Assembly: GCA_003707065.3 (NCBI GenBank) | Contig: PPXM03000011.1 | Location: forward strand, 186,001 to 250,000 | Direction: 5' to 3' | Length of the DNA: 64,000 nt | DNA from: Trigonopsis variabilis | Lineage: Eukaryota > Ascomycota > Trigonopsidomycetes > Trigonopsidales > Trigonopsidaceae | Shown here: positions 1 to 11,532 of the stretch, in pieces | Numbering within the stretch: the stretch's first letter is position 1 | Layout: every line of letters begins with the position of its first letter | Made by a program: the position numbers and the translations under genes | Notes under the pieces: generated by a model | The model's input: the letters and a program-made list of their open reading frames with translations, nothing else | What the model was told of the DNA's origin: nothing | The model's database searches: none

Positions 1-3000
1 CAGGCGCTGACCTCGATCTCGCTCGATACAGAGGGACTCACTCAAGAGAACTCGAATAAGCTCGGTAGTCTGCGCGATAGCGAGAAAACGTGGTCTCTTC
101 TGCGCTCGCATAATAATCGTCTGGCTATTGCGACCGGGACTTTTCTCCTTGGCTCCATTGATGCGCCCCAGCCAATAGCCGTCACTGATCAGCATGTGTC
201 GACTGTTATCAAATACTTGAAAAAACCCAATTATGCCTGCTCTTCTCAGGTTATGGGTATCATTGCTCGAATGGCAGCTACAGATTCAACTTCCTTTTGG
301 GATTTATTCGACTCCAAGACACATTCAAAACCAGACTTACTGTTTGACTTCATCGCCAGTAAAAAAGATGACTGCTCAACCATATTCCTTAAAGAATTAA
401 GTGACCTCTTTGAGTGTCTTCCTGACGCTGTCATTCCTCTTGCGACCGCAAAGATCCGTCCGTTTCTGGCCCACATATGCTCCCAACCTTTTAATCATAC
501 CTTGTCTTGGAAGTATGAGTGTTTGATCAAGTTTACCAAGAGGGCTTTGAATGCTGCAAACAGCCCACAGTCAGACTTGGTCGACCTCAACTGTGAGGTC
601 CTGGTACAGTCTCTGAAATCTACTATTTCCGGCAAAGACAACCAGAATGTCCTAGTACAATTAATAAGCGGCGTATCCGGCTATCCAGACGGATTCAGAG
701 ATGCGGTAATCGCGAAGCTCCTCGAGAGTTTGGTTGACAGTCTCGACACCGACGATGATTTTGATCTTCATATAGATCAGTTTTCTAGCTTGGTTTCTCT
801 CGGCGAATCATCCCTACTATCGCCAGAGACAAAGACACAGGTGCTAGCCATCGTACAGACCCTGTTTGATTACGCTAGGAATTTCACAGTGTCAAGTCAA
901 GGCGAGAAAAAAATGCCCACCGCATTTATATCTCTGTCGGTTAAAATTATGATCGAGAACGACCTTTTATCATCGACTGACCTAGACTACCTAACATCGG
1001 CTCAAATAGCATACCTGACTTCTAACGCTCACTCTGAAATTAGCTCTGCTTTCTGGTATGTTTTCTCTGTCAGCCCAATTGAAAGATCAACCACGACCTT
1101 GTACAATTTTATCCGACAATTTCAGGATCTCGGCCAGGAAAGTCGAATTCTCGTCAGCATTGATCTCCTCGAAGCTCTTCTAAGTCTGGATACCTCTCCT
1201 GATCGTGTCGCTCTCTTACAGGGCTTGCTAGATGATCTTATATCGAACATCGCAGCCTCGATAGTCAATGGCAATGAAAATGCTTGGAAATTATTGGTCT
1301 TAGTATCTGAGTTTTCTTATGATGGCATCGTCTCTTCTGCATCCCTTTTGAACTGTCTTAAAGATCTTTATATTTTATACAGGGATCAGGAAGACCTCGA
1401 ATCAGCCTTCAAAAAGCTGTCGGTAATTGCTATTGGTCGTCCCAAAGTCGTCTCGTCTTTTCTTTTATCACCTGACGTCAATCCTTATCAAGATCTGTGG
1501 GGCGTGGCTCACGCAGATCCTGACTGCGAAGGCTATAAAACGCTTTTATCATTACTGGAGCAGAAATTCGAGGATCTGAATGTCAAGCAAGACGATACAA
1601 TCGCGAATTTCTGCCACGACATACTGGACAAAATATGGCAAGGGATTTTAAACGAGCCTAGAGACGACATCGCCAAGTTGGTCTCTCAAGCATCAACTCT
1701 TATTGATCAAGTTCCAGACGATGAGTGCTCTCAATACTTGTATTCATTCCTCTTTATCAAGGAGTGGCGGCCATTGTTTTATCAGACCAGTAAATTGGTA
1801 GATATGAGCTTTTGTTTCACCCCTGATCATGGCCTCGTCCCTTTGCTGATCAAACCTCACGATCAAAATGGTCTTGAGGAGAACCTCTCCAAGCTCGTCA
1901 GTCTTGCTCTATACTCTTTCACACTGGTTGACTCGTATCAACAGGCCTTACGGGGCATGCCATGGGAGCAACTTGCTGAGATATACCTTCTCCTAATATC
2001 CGGTTCACATATAATCAAGATAGTGAAGTCGAGCTTCTGGAAAGACTCTTTTATAGACGTCTTTGCGAGCCCGAGTAGCTTGGTTTTTGACAACATTGAG
2101 AAAGTTTTATTGTCTCATATCACTGAGGAGAGTTCTCTGACAGATGAGGACTGGATTTCTCAAGTTGCAGCGATGGAGAAAAAGTCCTTGATGAGTGCAT
2201 TGCTTTGTGACGATGTGTTTGCTCAAGCTACCGTGACCCCAGAGAGCGTCGTGGCTGCATATTCTGTTGGGCAAGTCCTCGATCGGTACAAGGATATATA
2301 CAAGTCGACGATTACAGATGAGGTGATCGATAACCATGTCACGCTGAAGACCTTTGGAAATCTTATTGAGAGCATGAGAGCAAAGAAGGTTCTGAACAAG
2401 CATCCGCTATTCACCGAACTTTTTGTGAGAAGCCTATACCCTTATGTTTATAATGCCCCAATCACCCAACGCCTCAGAAATGAATGGGCCAGTGATATCT
2501 TGGGCGCTAGTCCAGCAGATGAAATGTTTTTACCGACAGCGGTGAATTTATTCTCGGCTACTCATGTCGGAATAGAGACCGTTTTAAATTCCAGTCAAAG
2601 AACAATGGCCTTGTTTAGACAATTGCTTAGTTTTCTCGAAGAAGATGGTGTTGAACTCGGGACAAAGATTGCCTGTCTGGGTCTCTGCAAGCATCTCATT
2701 CACTCGCTGAGCTCCGTTTATGGTCAGCATTGGCAGCAGCTCATTCATTCCATCGAGACGAGCTTGCAGACATGCGTTGACTCTGACGATATATCCGAGT
2801 ACAAACCGCTAAGCATCTGTTGCTCTGATCTGTGGCACCATTTGAGAGTGCTTGCTGACGACAACGACGATTTGGCGGATGCATTCTCTATGCGCGAGCG
2901 CGAAATTGTCAATTTGCTAATTAGAATACTCGGGCAAACTTTCTCAATGGACTTCTCTCCTAGCACGAGTGCGTTGAAGGACTCATTAGTTGCCTCGCTT

Positions 3001-4247
3001 GAGCCTACAGATGCTCAGCTATTTAATCTTTCTAGCGATATTCTTTTCCTTCTCGGTAGTGAGGATATACGAATAGGAAATCTAGGGTTAGCCTTTATCC
3101 TTCAAACCATAAGCAAAAGGCAAGAAGAACTAGCCATCGAGGTTGCACTAGCAAAGGATAATGACATATTAGAAGGAATAGAGCTCCCTGTTGAGTTATT
3201 GTCTTTGGTTCTTGACGCCCCTAATCATGACACTTATAAAGGTCTGGTAGCAGTTTATCTACGGACCTTTTGTTGTATTTTCATTTATTTCAAGAACATT
3301 TCTTTTGAAGTCAAGTCTATTTATATTCGAAATCTTCAAGATGGAGGCTACGTTCAGGCCCTTTTGGATTTCCTGCTGAGGTCATTCATTTCGTTGCCCG
3401 CATCACGAGCCTTCATTAAAGACCATCAGGAGTTCACTTCTATCAGCCTGGATCTCTTAAAGATGGGTGAAAATGACAACCCAAATGCCACCTTGGATGA
3501 TATAGAAGAGGAAGACGAGTTCAGATTGATATGTGCTCACTTGTACTATAAGTGTTTAACTGTTTTGCCATCTCTATCAAAAGATTGGTGGCAGAACCTG
3601 AAAAATCGTCAAGACAAGAATGAAGTCGAGAAGTTCACTGATGAGGTCATTTCTCCGATCCTCCTCTTGAACGAATTTGATAGGACAAAGAGAGTCCTGG
3701 ATTCTCAAGTCGAGCAAGATAGTAACTTACATATCCGGTATTCAAAAGCTGTTCGAGAGATTGGGCTTACTTATGATGTGGACGACCAAGCACTGCAAAT
3801 GGCGGTGCGGATTCCAACTGCGTATCCCCTCAGAGATGTCCAAGTGGAGGGAATACGAAGGATTGGCGTCAAGGAAAATCAATGGCGGGCATGGATTCTT
3901 GCGTCATTATCAGTTTTGTCTTCCAAGGTGAGTAGCTTTACTAGTAAGGGATGATTATTAACCTCATGCTAGAACGGATCTATTGCTGATGCTCTTGAAA
4001 TATTTGCTCGGAACGTCTCTTTATATTTTAAGGGCGTTGACAGTTGCGCTATATGCTGTGAGTTCACCTGTTCGTGCAGACATGCTAATTTCCAGACTCA
4101 ATTATTCACGACGATCTTTCGCTTCCAACAAAGAAATGCGCCACGTGTAAGCACAAGTTCCATGCAGCCTGTCTTTACAAGTGGTTCAAGAATTCCGACA
4201 ATAGCACTTGCCCTCTCTGTCGGAGTAACTTTGTCTTTGGTGCTTAA
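1..4247 (+). CDS. LTN1: Listerin E3 ubiquitin ligase, C-terminal part (5' partial)
   Basis: RING E3 ligase of the ribosome quality-control complex, which ubiquitylates nascent chains stalled on 60S subunits. The reading frame is open from base 1 with no start codon required, so the gene begins left of the window. Exons are <1-3927, 3973-4057 and 4096-4247, with introns of 45 and 38 bp. The long first exon encodes a leucine-rich alpha-solenoid (HEAT-like) of more than 1,300 residues. Splicing restores a C-terminal RING with CAIC, CATC, an HxxC pair and CPLC, followed by a short tail and stop, which is exactly how Listerin ends. The second intron interrupts the RING right after its first Cys pair. 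The RING, the overall length and the leucine-rich repeats make the family call firm; the N-terminus cannot be seen. Confidence 0.93.
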
Positions 4248-4424
4248 CTGGCTCTATGTACATATAAAAGGCACAGGTTACATGAAAAGACCAAGTCTAT
4301 TCATTAGTTATACAGACTCTTGTAGAAATGCTCAAAGCCATCAGTTGACTATACCCAGTCCTTTCCGTCGGACCCTCGCCCAGGTCACTTCGTCTTTGTT
4401 ACCGAGTCTTGCTAACAGACCGAC

Positions 4425-5149
4425 ATGGAAGGTGGTGATCAAGTATCTTCGAAAATAGAGAACCAGGTGGCTATAGAAAAGCCAGCAGATGACAATCAAG
4501 AAGTTCCAGCCACAGTAAGTTGGTCGATACGATGGACGAGTTCCTCGCAAGGTTGGACAAGGCTTACCGATGACAGGAAGATGAAGTGGCCCTAATGAAG
4601 GAGCGTCTCGAACAGATGGAAGCGGATGCACATAAGCTTCGTGAAATGCAAGAAAAACTGGAGCAAGAAGAGGCCGAATTGAAGGAGAACAAAGAAGACG
4701 TGGATGCTCGAAGTGTATATGTTGGAAATGTTGACTTTGGAACGACTCCAGAAGAGCTTCAGGCCCATTTCTCGGCCTGCGGAGCTATTAATAGAGTGAC
4801 CATCCTGTGTGACCGAATGACAGGGCACCCTAAAGGGTACGTTGTCTACTCCAACTAGGGAATGTCCAGATATCTAACCATTAGATATGCCTATATTGAG
4901 TTTGCGGAACCTAGTCTTATCAGTCAAGCGTTAATCCTCAATGAAAGTGTTTTTCGCGGTCGCAATCTCAAGGTAAGGCAGACAGATTGATATATCTGCT
5001 AACGTCTTTAGGTGACACCTAAACGTACCAATCTTCCTGGTTTCCATCGTGGAAGAGGTCGAGGAAGAGGGTTCAGAGGTCGAGGATTTCCTCGAGGGGG
5101 TTATCGAGGAGGATACAGGGGACGAGGCCGAGGTTATAGCCCCTATTAG
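4425..5149 (+). CDS. PAB2: PABPN1/Pab2-type nuclear poly(A)-binding protein
   Basis: Nuclear poly(A)-binding protein of the PABPN1/Pab2 family, acting in poly(A) tail control and RNA surveillance. Exons 4425-4514, 4577-4836, 4885-4972 and 5012-5149 (introns 62, 48 and 39 bp) give 191 residues. The order is an acidic N-terminus (1-30), a Glu/Lys-rich coiled coil (about 31-70), one RRM (about 78-155) with RNP2 as VYVGNV and RNP1 around KGYAYIEF, and an RGG/RG-rich arginine tail ending in SPY. The coiled coil before a single RRM, the GHPKGYAYIEF and FRGR...VTPKRTN stretches, and the SPY end are all typical of PABPN1. An intron splits the RNP1 glycine codon. The first intron (62 bp) contains other possible sites, so the first 30 residues are slightly less certain. 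Confidence 0.9.
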
Positions 5150-5527
5150 GTTCTTGTTCTTTTTGAAAATGACTGAAGCTCCTAACAGTTTGATTTGATG
5201 AATTGCAAAGTCTTTCTGAACTACAGTCATGATCTGTCTTATTAAGAGGAGTGAGTCTGTGTGCTAATTCAGGTCTCTGTTTATATTGACCTGTTGCAAA
5301 TATTGATGTATTATAGATCCCATCACATGTACTATTGGACTTGTGTAGCCTTTAGAGCGACAAAATCCATTCTTGTTAGGAGTCCCCTTTTAGTAGCATT
5401 TAAGCAGAACGAGCATGGCGCTCCTCCGGGCGTAGGTCACTTGGTTGTCAAGGGTCGAGCCGTAAGGCACACGGACTCACCCAACCCAACAACAAGACTT
5501 TCAGGTTTCGGCAACGTCTTTGGCTCC
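5150..5527. other. Intergenic: PAB2 3' end and RSP5 promoter/leader
   Basis: A 378-bp gap between two co-oriented genes. It holds the 3' region of the PABPN1-like gene and the upstream region of RSP5. I see no conserved RNA, repeat or convincing ORF in it. Confidence 0.5.
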
Positions 5528-8005
5528 ATGTCTGGGTAAGTATTTATTAATTAATGATCGGCTTCTAACGGCAGAACCCATAAGCTGAAAGTGACAAGTA
5601 GGATTGGAACAATAGACGGGATATTAACAGCCAGTCGTCGCGGCGGACGGTCTCTACAAACGAGATGTCTTTCGTAAGATGAAATCGCGGTGGATGATTA
5701 CTAAGACCAGGCTTTCCGGATCCTTTTGCGGTTTTGACTGTTGATGGTGACCAAACGCATACGACAGCCACGATTCGCAAGACATTAAATCCATACTGGA
5801 ACGAATCATTTACAGTGTAAGTGGGCCGGCAGACTACAAGGCTAACTGGCAAGGGATGTCACTGAATCAAGTATCATAGCTGTGCAGATATTTGATCAAA
5901 AGAAATTTAAAAAGAAAGATCAAGGCTTCCTAGGTGTCATTAATGTCCGAGTGGGCTCTGTCATCGATCTGACATTGGGAGGCGAAGAAGTCTTGACTCG
6001 GGATCTTAAGAAATCCAACGACAATTTGGTCGTCCATGGAAAGTTAATTATCTCACTAAGTACAAATATTCCAGCTAATTCGCGACCCGGTGCTCCCCGG
6101 CCGTCAAGGTCAACTTTGGCCCCCACCACTACGACGCAATCAACTTCCCAAGCTTCTGTCGCAAGCGGCCAATCTCAAGGCGCCCCGAATAGTCAACCCG
6201 CTGCTTCAAATCATAGCGTTAATGTTAACCGAACTTTCAACTCTTTTGAAGATCAATATGGCCCCCTGCCTCCTGGGTGGGAGCGTCGGACCGACAACTT
6301 GGGCAGAACATATTATGTCGACCACAACACAAGAACTACAACTTGGGATCGCCCTGCTACTAATGCAACTGCTACCGAACAACAGCAATCCCGTCAGACA
6401 GTCACGGAGGCAGAGAGACAACGTCACCAGAATAGAACTTTACCTGAAGAGTCTAGTAACTCGCCAGTTAGCAGTGCCACAACCTTGAATCAAAATCCTG
6501 ATCAGTCTGGATCCAATTCAAACATGCATCTGGTGAACTCAGGTACCACCACTGCTGGCCTGGGTGAATTGCCTCCGGGATGGGAAAGACGTTTTACTCC
6601 AGAAGGCCGAGCATATTTCGTTGATCATAATACGCGCACCACGACTTGGGTGGATCCCAGAAGACAACAATATATTCGGACTTATGGACCCAATGCGACC
6701 AATAGCATCCAACAGCAACCAGTATCCCAACTCGGTCCTTTACCCAGCGGATGGGAAATGCGACTGACGAATACTGCTCGAGTATATTTTGTTGATCACA
6801 ATACCAAGACGACTACGTGGGATGATCCTCGATTGCCATCGAGCCTTGACCAGAATGTGCCCAAGTACAAGCGAGACTTTAGACGGAAGTTCATTTATTT
6901 TAGATCCCAACCCGCTCTTCGAATTTTGCCTGGACAATGCCACATCAAGGTTCGTCGTGATCACATCTTTGAAGACTCCTATCAAGAAGTCATGCGACAG
7001 AGTCCCCAGGATCTGAAGAAACGGTTGATGATAAAATTTGACGGTGAGGAAGGATTAGATTATGGCGGTGTGTCACGTGAATTCTTTTTCTTGCTTTCGC
7101 ATGAGATGTTTAACCCCTTTTATTGTCTTTTTGAATACTCGGCTCATGATAACTATACCTTACAAATTAACCCTCATTCCGGAATCAACCCCGAACATCT
7201 AAATTATTTCAAATTTATTGGACGAGTTGTCGGCCTGGCTATTTTCCACCGGCGATTCTTGGACGCTTTCTTTATTGGGGCTTTCTACAAGATGATTCTC
7301 AAGAAAAAGGTCGTTCTTCAAGATATGGAAGGTGTGGATGCAGATTTCTACAAAAACCTTACATGGACTTTGGAAAATGATATTACTGGAATCTTGGATC
7401 TAACGTTTTCAACTGAGGACGACCGTTTCGGCGAACTGGTCACTGTTGATCTTAAGCCAGATGGCCGTAACATCCCAGTGACTAATGAGAATAAAAAGGA
7501 ATATGTGGAGCTAATAACGGAATGGCGAATCTCGAAGCGCGTCGAAGAACAGTTCAATGCGTTCTTGACTGGTTTCAATGAGTTAATCCCTCAAGAGCTG
7601 ATCAACGTCTTTGACGAGCGCGAGATCGAACTCCTGATTGGTGGTATTGCCGATATTGATGTGGACGATTGGAAGAAACACACCGATTATCGTGGTTATA
7701 CCGAATCAGATGAAGTCGTTCAATGGTTTTGGAAATTGGTTCGCAGCTGGGACAGCGAGCAGAAGTCAAGATTGTTACAGTTTACAACAGGAACGTCACG
7801 AATTCCGGTTAATGGCTTTAAGGACCTACAAGGTAGTGATGGCCCTCGTCGCTTTACCATAGAGAAAGCCGGAGAGGTCAATCAATTGCCCAAGAGTCAC
7901 ACGTGTTTCAACCGGGTCGACCTGCCTCAATATAAGAGCTTTGATACTCTTAGTCAGAAGCTGACTCTCGCTGTGGAGGAGACTGTTGGATTTGGGCAAG
8001 AGTAA
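5528..8005 (+). CDS. RSP5: NEDD4-family HECT E3 ubiquitin ligase Rsp5/Pub1
   Basis: HECT ubiquitin ligase that sorts membrane transporters and other PPxY-bearing or adaptor-bound substrates. Exons 5528-5535, 5575-5597, 5635-5673, 5711-5816 and 5854-8005 (introns 39, 37, 37 and 37 bp) give 775 residues. Splicing restores a C2 domain (about 5-130), including the [13 protein letters not shown] and LNPYWNESF stretches. Three WW domains follow at about 196-227, 297-328 and 354-385, then a HECT domain from about 420 to the end, with the catalytic Cys at about 743 in SHTCFNR and a GFGQE terminus. The C2 part is encoded by four small exons of 8, 23, 39 and 106 nt, while the rest is one exon. The gene converges with MRT4. 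Splice sites were chosen because each one restores the C2 sequence in phase. Confidence 0.96.
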
Positions 8006-8310
8006 ACGGTTACCCCGAATTCCAAACTCTGCGCTTGTTATCAAGGTCAATAGAGGAAGAAATATCTTGCCTGGTCGCTGGGAAGATATGCGCAAGAGTG
8101 CCATCTTGAATAAATAATTGTTTTTGAGCTGAGGCGGAAGAGATCGAGAAACGGCAACGTGGATATATATTCGTTATTTTTTACCACTCTGGCTTGGCTA
8201 CATCTGGGGGTTACGTCTGATATATTGGCCCTGTATGGCCGAGATCGGATAGAATGAATTTATTTGATAGTTCAACGTATGAGAAGCTAATGTACACTTA
8301 TACTCTTTGA
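8006..8310. other. Convergent 3' intergenic region RSP5/MRT4
   Basis: A 305-bp space between the converging stops of RSP5 and MRT4, so it should hold both 3' UTRs. It is AT-rich in places. I see no other feature. Confidence 0.5.
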
Positions 8311-9048
8311 TTATTCGTCTATTCTTTCGATCTCGTTGGTTTGTCCGTCATAGCAAGCCAACAAACGTACTCGGAACTCTGAAAAAGCAACTCCAAATTG
8401 TTTTAAAAGACGAGATTGGCGTCCGTCAATAGATTGACCCTCCTGGCAGATCGTGTAAGGGTTATCGAGGACAACCTGGCCCTTCTTAAGTCTCGTAGGC
8501 ATTCCAAGACCTCGCAGAGTAGATTCTAGCGAATGAGCAATAGGCACGTCGTCGTCTTGAGGGATTTGTCCTCCTCGTGAGAAAACGACTCCCTCAGGGA
8601 CGGTGACGGTTAAAGGGGCCTTAGTGCCGGCTCTGGCGAAGTCTGTCTTGATATAATCGTTGAACCAGTCTTTAACCACTTCCGGTTCGTGGTTTGTAAG
8701 CAATAGCCCAACATCGCCGGTGAGATAGTTGCTTAGTTTGTGGATATTATACTTGTATTCTTCCTCCGGAGATTTGCCCATAGCTTTAGCCATGACCTTT
8801 GTTCGACCGAACAGTATTCTACTATCATTCCACCGATGTCTGATATCTTTGAGAAACGTATTTCGCATGTTTTCGACACTGAAAACCCAGATGTATCGAT
8901 ATTTATCCAGACATGATCGTAATTCCTCGAACAAAGCTTCTTTGCCTTCTCGTCCTTTCTTTTCCGTTTGTGTCAGAGACACTAGAGATTAGTTAAGCTT
9001 CTTCCTGGCCTTTCACGTACCGAGTTTCGAGCGTTTTGACTTTGGCAT
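8311..9048 (-). CDS. MRT4: Ribosome assembly factor Mrt4 (uL10-like)
   Basis: Nuclear/nucleolar paralog of ribosomal protein uL10 (P0). It holds the stalk-base site on pre-60S particles until P0 replaces it. Exons on the minus strand are 9048-9021 and 8981-8311, with a 39-bp intron, giving 232 residues. The first exon encodes only the basic start MPKSKRSKL, and the junction codon restores VSLTQTEKKGR as in the family. The body shows the uL10 fold with TKAPLTVTVPEGVVFSRGGQIP, a strongly conserved Mrt4 stretch. The acidic stalk-binding tail of P0 is absent, which separates Mrt4 from P0. The length matches yeast Mrt4 (236). It is divergent from MDM10. Confidence 0.94.
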
Positions 9049-9388
9049 CTCGAGTAGCAAAAAAAATTTCAGGTTGGGAGTTACACAGCAAGGGTGTTAT
9101 CAACCAAGCGGACGATACTGAAGGGAACAAGAGAGGTCCTGAACCTAAGTGCACTCTATTTTCTTGGATATCGGATTCAAAGCATCGAAACACTACACAC
9201 TAATACTTTTCAATGCTTAGCAAGCGTTAGCCTTTCCAAACGTGTCCATATTGTGAAAACAGTACTTGGTCTAAGATTACCCGGCCTCCCCGTATTGTGC
9301 TGGAGTTCCCAAGATCACCGCGAGATTTGAGATTGCGCGAGGGTTTCCATCGGTTGATGAACACAGGAGACAGTTGGTAGTCTAAAGG
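9049..9388. other. Divergent promoter region MRT4/MDM10
   Basis: The 340 bp between the start codons of MRT4 (minus) and MDM10 (plus) must carry both promoters. A short A-run lies close to the MRT4 start. I see no clear TATA box. Confidence 0.5.
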
Positions 9389-10661
9389 ATGTACAGCTTC
9401 ATGGAATACGTGTTCAAACGGTTTAATGAACTCACGGCTTGGAATGAAGACAACTCATATCTTCACCTGACGACGACTCCTCAGAATATACTAGATTTCA
9501 ATATTCCCAATGGGTACCAATTCAGCATATCAAAGCTTGCTACACCCTGGCTAGGGTCATCATATTCCATGGGAAATTCCGGAATAATGGATGGTGCCAT
9601 TGCATATGTGCATTCGACGAGGAAGTTGAGTGGAATTGAGAGTTCCCGAGAAGTCAATTTACGAGAAATGGTCCCAGGATACCGAATGCTTTATCGACTG
9701 TTTGAGCCTGGCCAAGCATATAAGGAAGTGTTGGGCGAGGCGGGAGGTAAAGTGAAGAGTAGGTGGCTGACATGACTAACGAGGCAGAGTCGCTCTATTA
9801 CGGTCGATTTTATCTTCCAGTCGGGCAGTTGGAAGCCATGTATCTTCGACGATATTCCCCCTATAGTCTTTTCGTTCTAAGTTTAATAAGTGATAAGCGG
9901 TTAAAAAATGGAGGAACTTTAACGACTCAAATCTTACATGACTATGGTCAGTGGAGCAATGAGATCATTTACAGCACTGATGGAGCCTTGTGTGGATTGC
10001 GTGGACTATACAATTTTGTCAATCTCCCCGAAGAAACGGGAACCGAATCGGATCGACGAATAGAGTATGACACTCATCCTCGACTGAGTGCAGGAGGAGA
10101 AATATATTATGGACTTTTAAATAAAACTATTGGCTGTAAGAATGCCCCTATTGCTCACTACTGACACTTTTTTCTTTAGGTTCTGTTGGTCTTCGGTATT
10201 CTACTCTTTCTGCATACACTGGCACCCCTCTTACAATGACTTTGACCCTGAATCCTTTGTTCGGACACATCTCATCTACTTACTCAGTTCGATCAAGCAC
10301 TGACTCTGCATTTTCCAGCCGTTACGACTTCAATGTTTACTCTTATGAGTCCGATCTGACCATTGGATGTGAACTATGGAAGCGAAATATCACCATTTCT
10401 CAAAGATCCCGTGAACTAGATCGGGCCACACCTCAGGTATTGTATAGGCGCCGCTCCGATAGCGTCGTTGGCCCTACCAAAGACGATGGCTCCCTCACAA
10501 GTGCAGTTAAAACTAGTTTCAGTACTCATCGACGTTGCTTGAACCTGCTATGGGAAGGCACCGCTAAAGACTTTCTAGTATCGGCAGGAACTAGCCTTGA
10601 TTTCTCAGAGCATCTACCAAAATCTCAAAGGCTTGGTATTCAGCTATCCTACTCTTCTTGA
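9389..10661 (+). CDS. MDM10: Mitochondrial outer-membrane beta-barrel Mdm10
   Basis: Beta-barrel of the mitochondrial outer membrane, a subunit of the ERMES ER-mitochondria tether that also works with the SAM complex in TOM assembly. Exons 9389-9746, 9788-10135 and 10180-10661 (introns 41 and 44 bp) give 395 residues. Family landmarks appear in order: an N-terminus of the MYSFMEYVF type, ESLYYGRFY and [11 protein letters not shown] in exon 2, the [20 protein letters not shown] strand pair in exon 3, and a C-terminal LLWEG...[11 protein letters not shown] followed by GIQLSYSS. The last beta strand ends the protein, as expected for a barrel. There is no cleavable signal. It is shorter than yeast Mdm10 (493), mostly through shorter loops. 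Confidence 0.93.
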
Positions 10662-11532
10662 TTTTCGATTTCTACCTCAATTATCTCAGAAAAGGCCCAT
10701 TTTTTACTTGATTGACTATAGTCATGTAGATGAACTCTATGGTCTTTGACTGCTTCCTTATAGTGTTCGAGGTCGAATGGGTACTTGTGATACCTGCATT
10801 TCCCTTGAAAAGGTTATTCATCCAGCTGCTTGGCGCGTGACGTTCAAGAGCCGAGCATGTTCTCCTAAAAGATTCCATGAAGGAAATTAGCGTTATGCTG
10901 ATTTAGCCATACAATACATGAAGCTCGAAGTTAAAATACGCCACCAATCGGTCTGAGTTTTAGCCTTATTTTACCAGCATGAAATAACATGACTGCTAAA
11001 GTATTCCGTCTGTGGAATATTAGGCCTACAAGGTGCTCTCTAGTTACCAGGGGCAGCACAATTGAAAACAGTTGAAAGATCCAAGAGTCCCCAAGAAGAA
11101 GGGAAGGACTATCTTATGTATAGTTGCATAAAGGCGAAATCGAGCGCTGGGAAGAGAGAGCTCGAGAAGTCTCCGCGGCTCACAAGCAGTGCTCTTTCGG
11201 CTCGATAATATCAGTCAACAAAAATAGATGAAAAGATGTTATACAAAACTAAGCTATTACTCAACACATAGCTAGGGCGTAGTTCGAAACAGCTCCTAGT
11301 GGTCGATTAAGACTTGTGCCCGTGATCCCATCCTTTGTAGTTGGATGAAATCGCAGCCAAACTTGAACGAGACTCCATATCACTTCTTGATGACTGCAAT
11401 TTTCTTTTCTTCTTTTAATTTCACTCAAATTGGGCCTTGATTTTCTGGCCGTTTGCGAGAGACTGATCGGGATCTTTGCAACACGTTTCGTCAGTAACCC
11501 TCCATTTAGGATTCACCCCGGTATTCACGTCC
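10662..11532. other. Intergenic MDM10/ZRG17
   Basis: An 871-bp gap between co-oriented genes. Only short random ORFs are present. A GTTCGAAAC-like string near 11,283 resembles a tRNA B box, but no matching A box or cloverleaf is visible. I found no supported feature. Confidence 0.4.

Noticed and set aside
1-195. Start of LTN1 at the GTG at 196
   Set aside because: The frame is open to base 1 and is not preceded by a stop, so the gene is cut by the window edge.
11270-11300. tRNA B-box-like GTTCGAAAC
   Set aside because: No A box, acceptor stem or anticodon arm can be placed around it.
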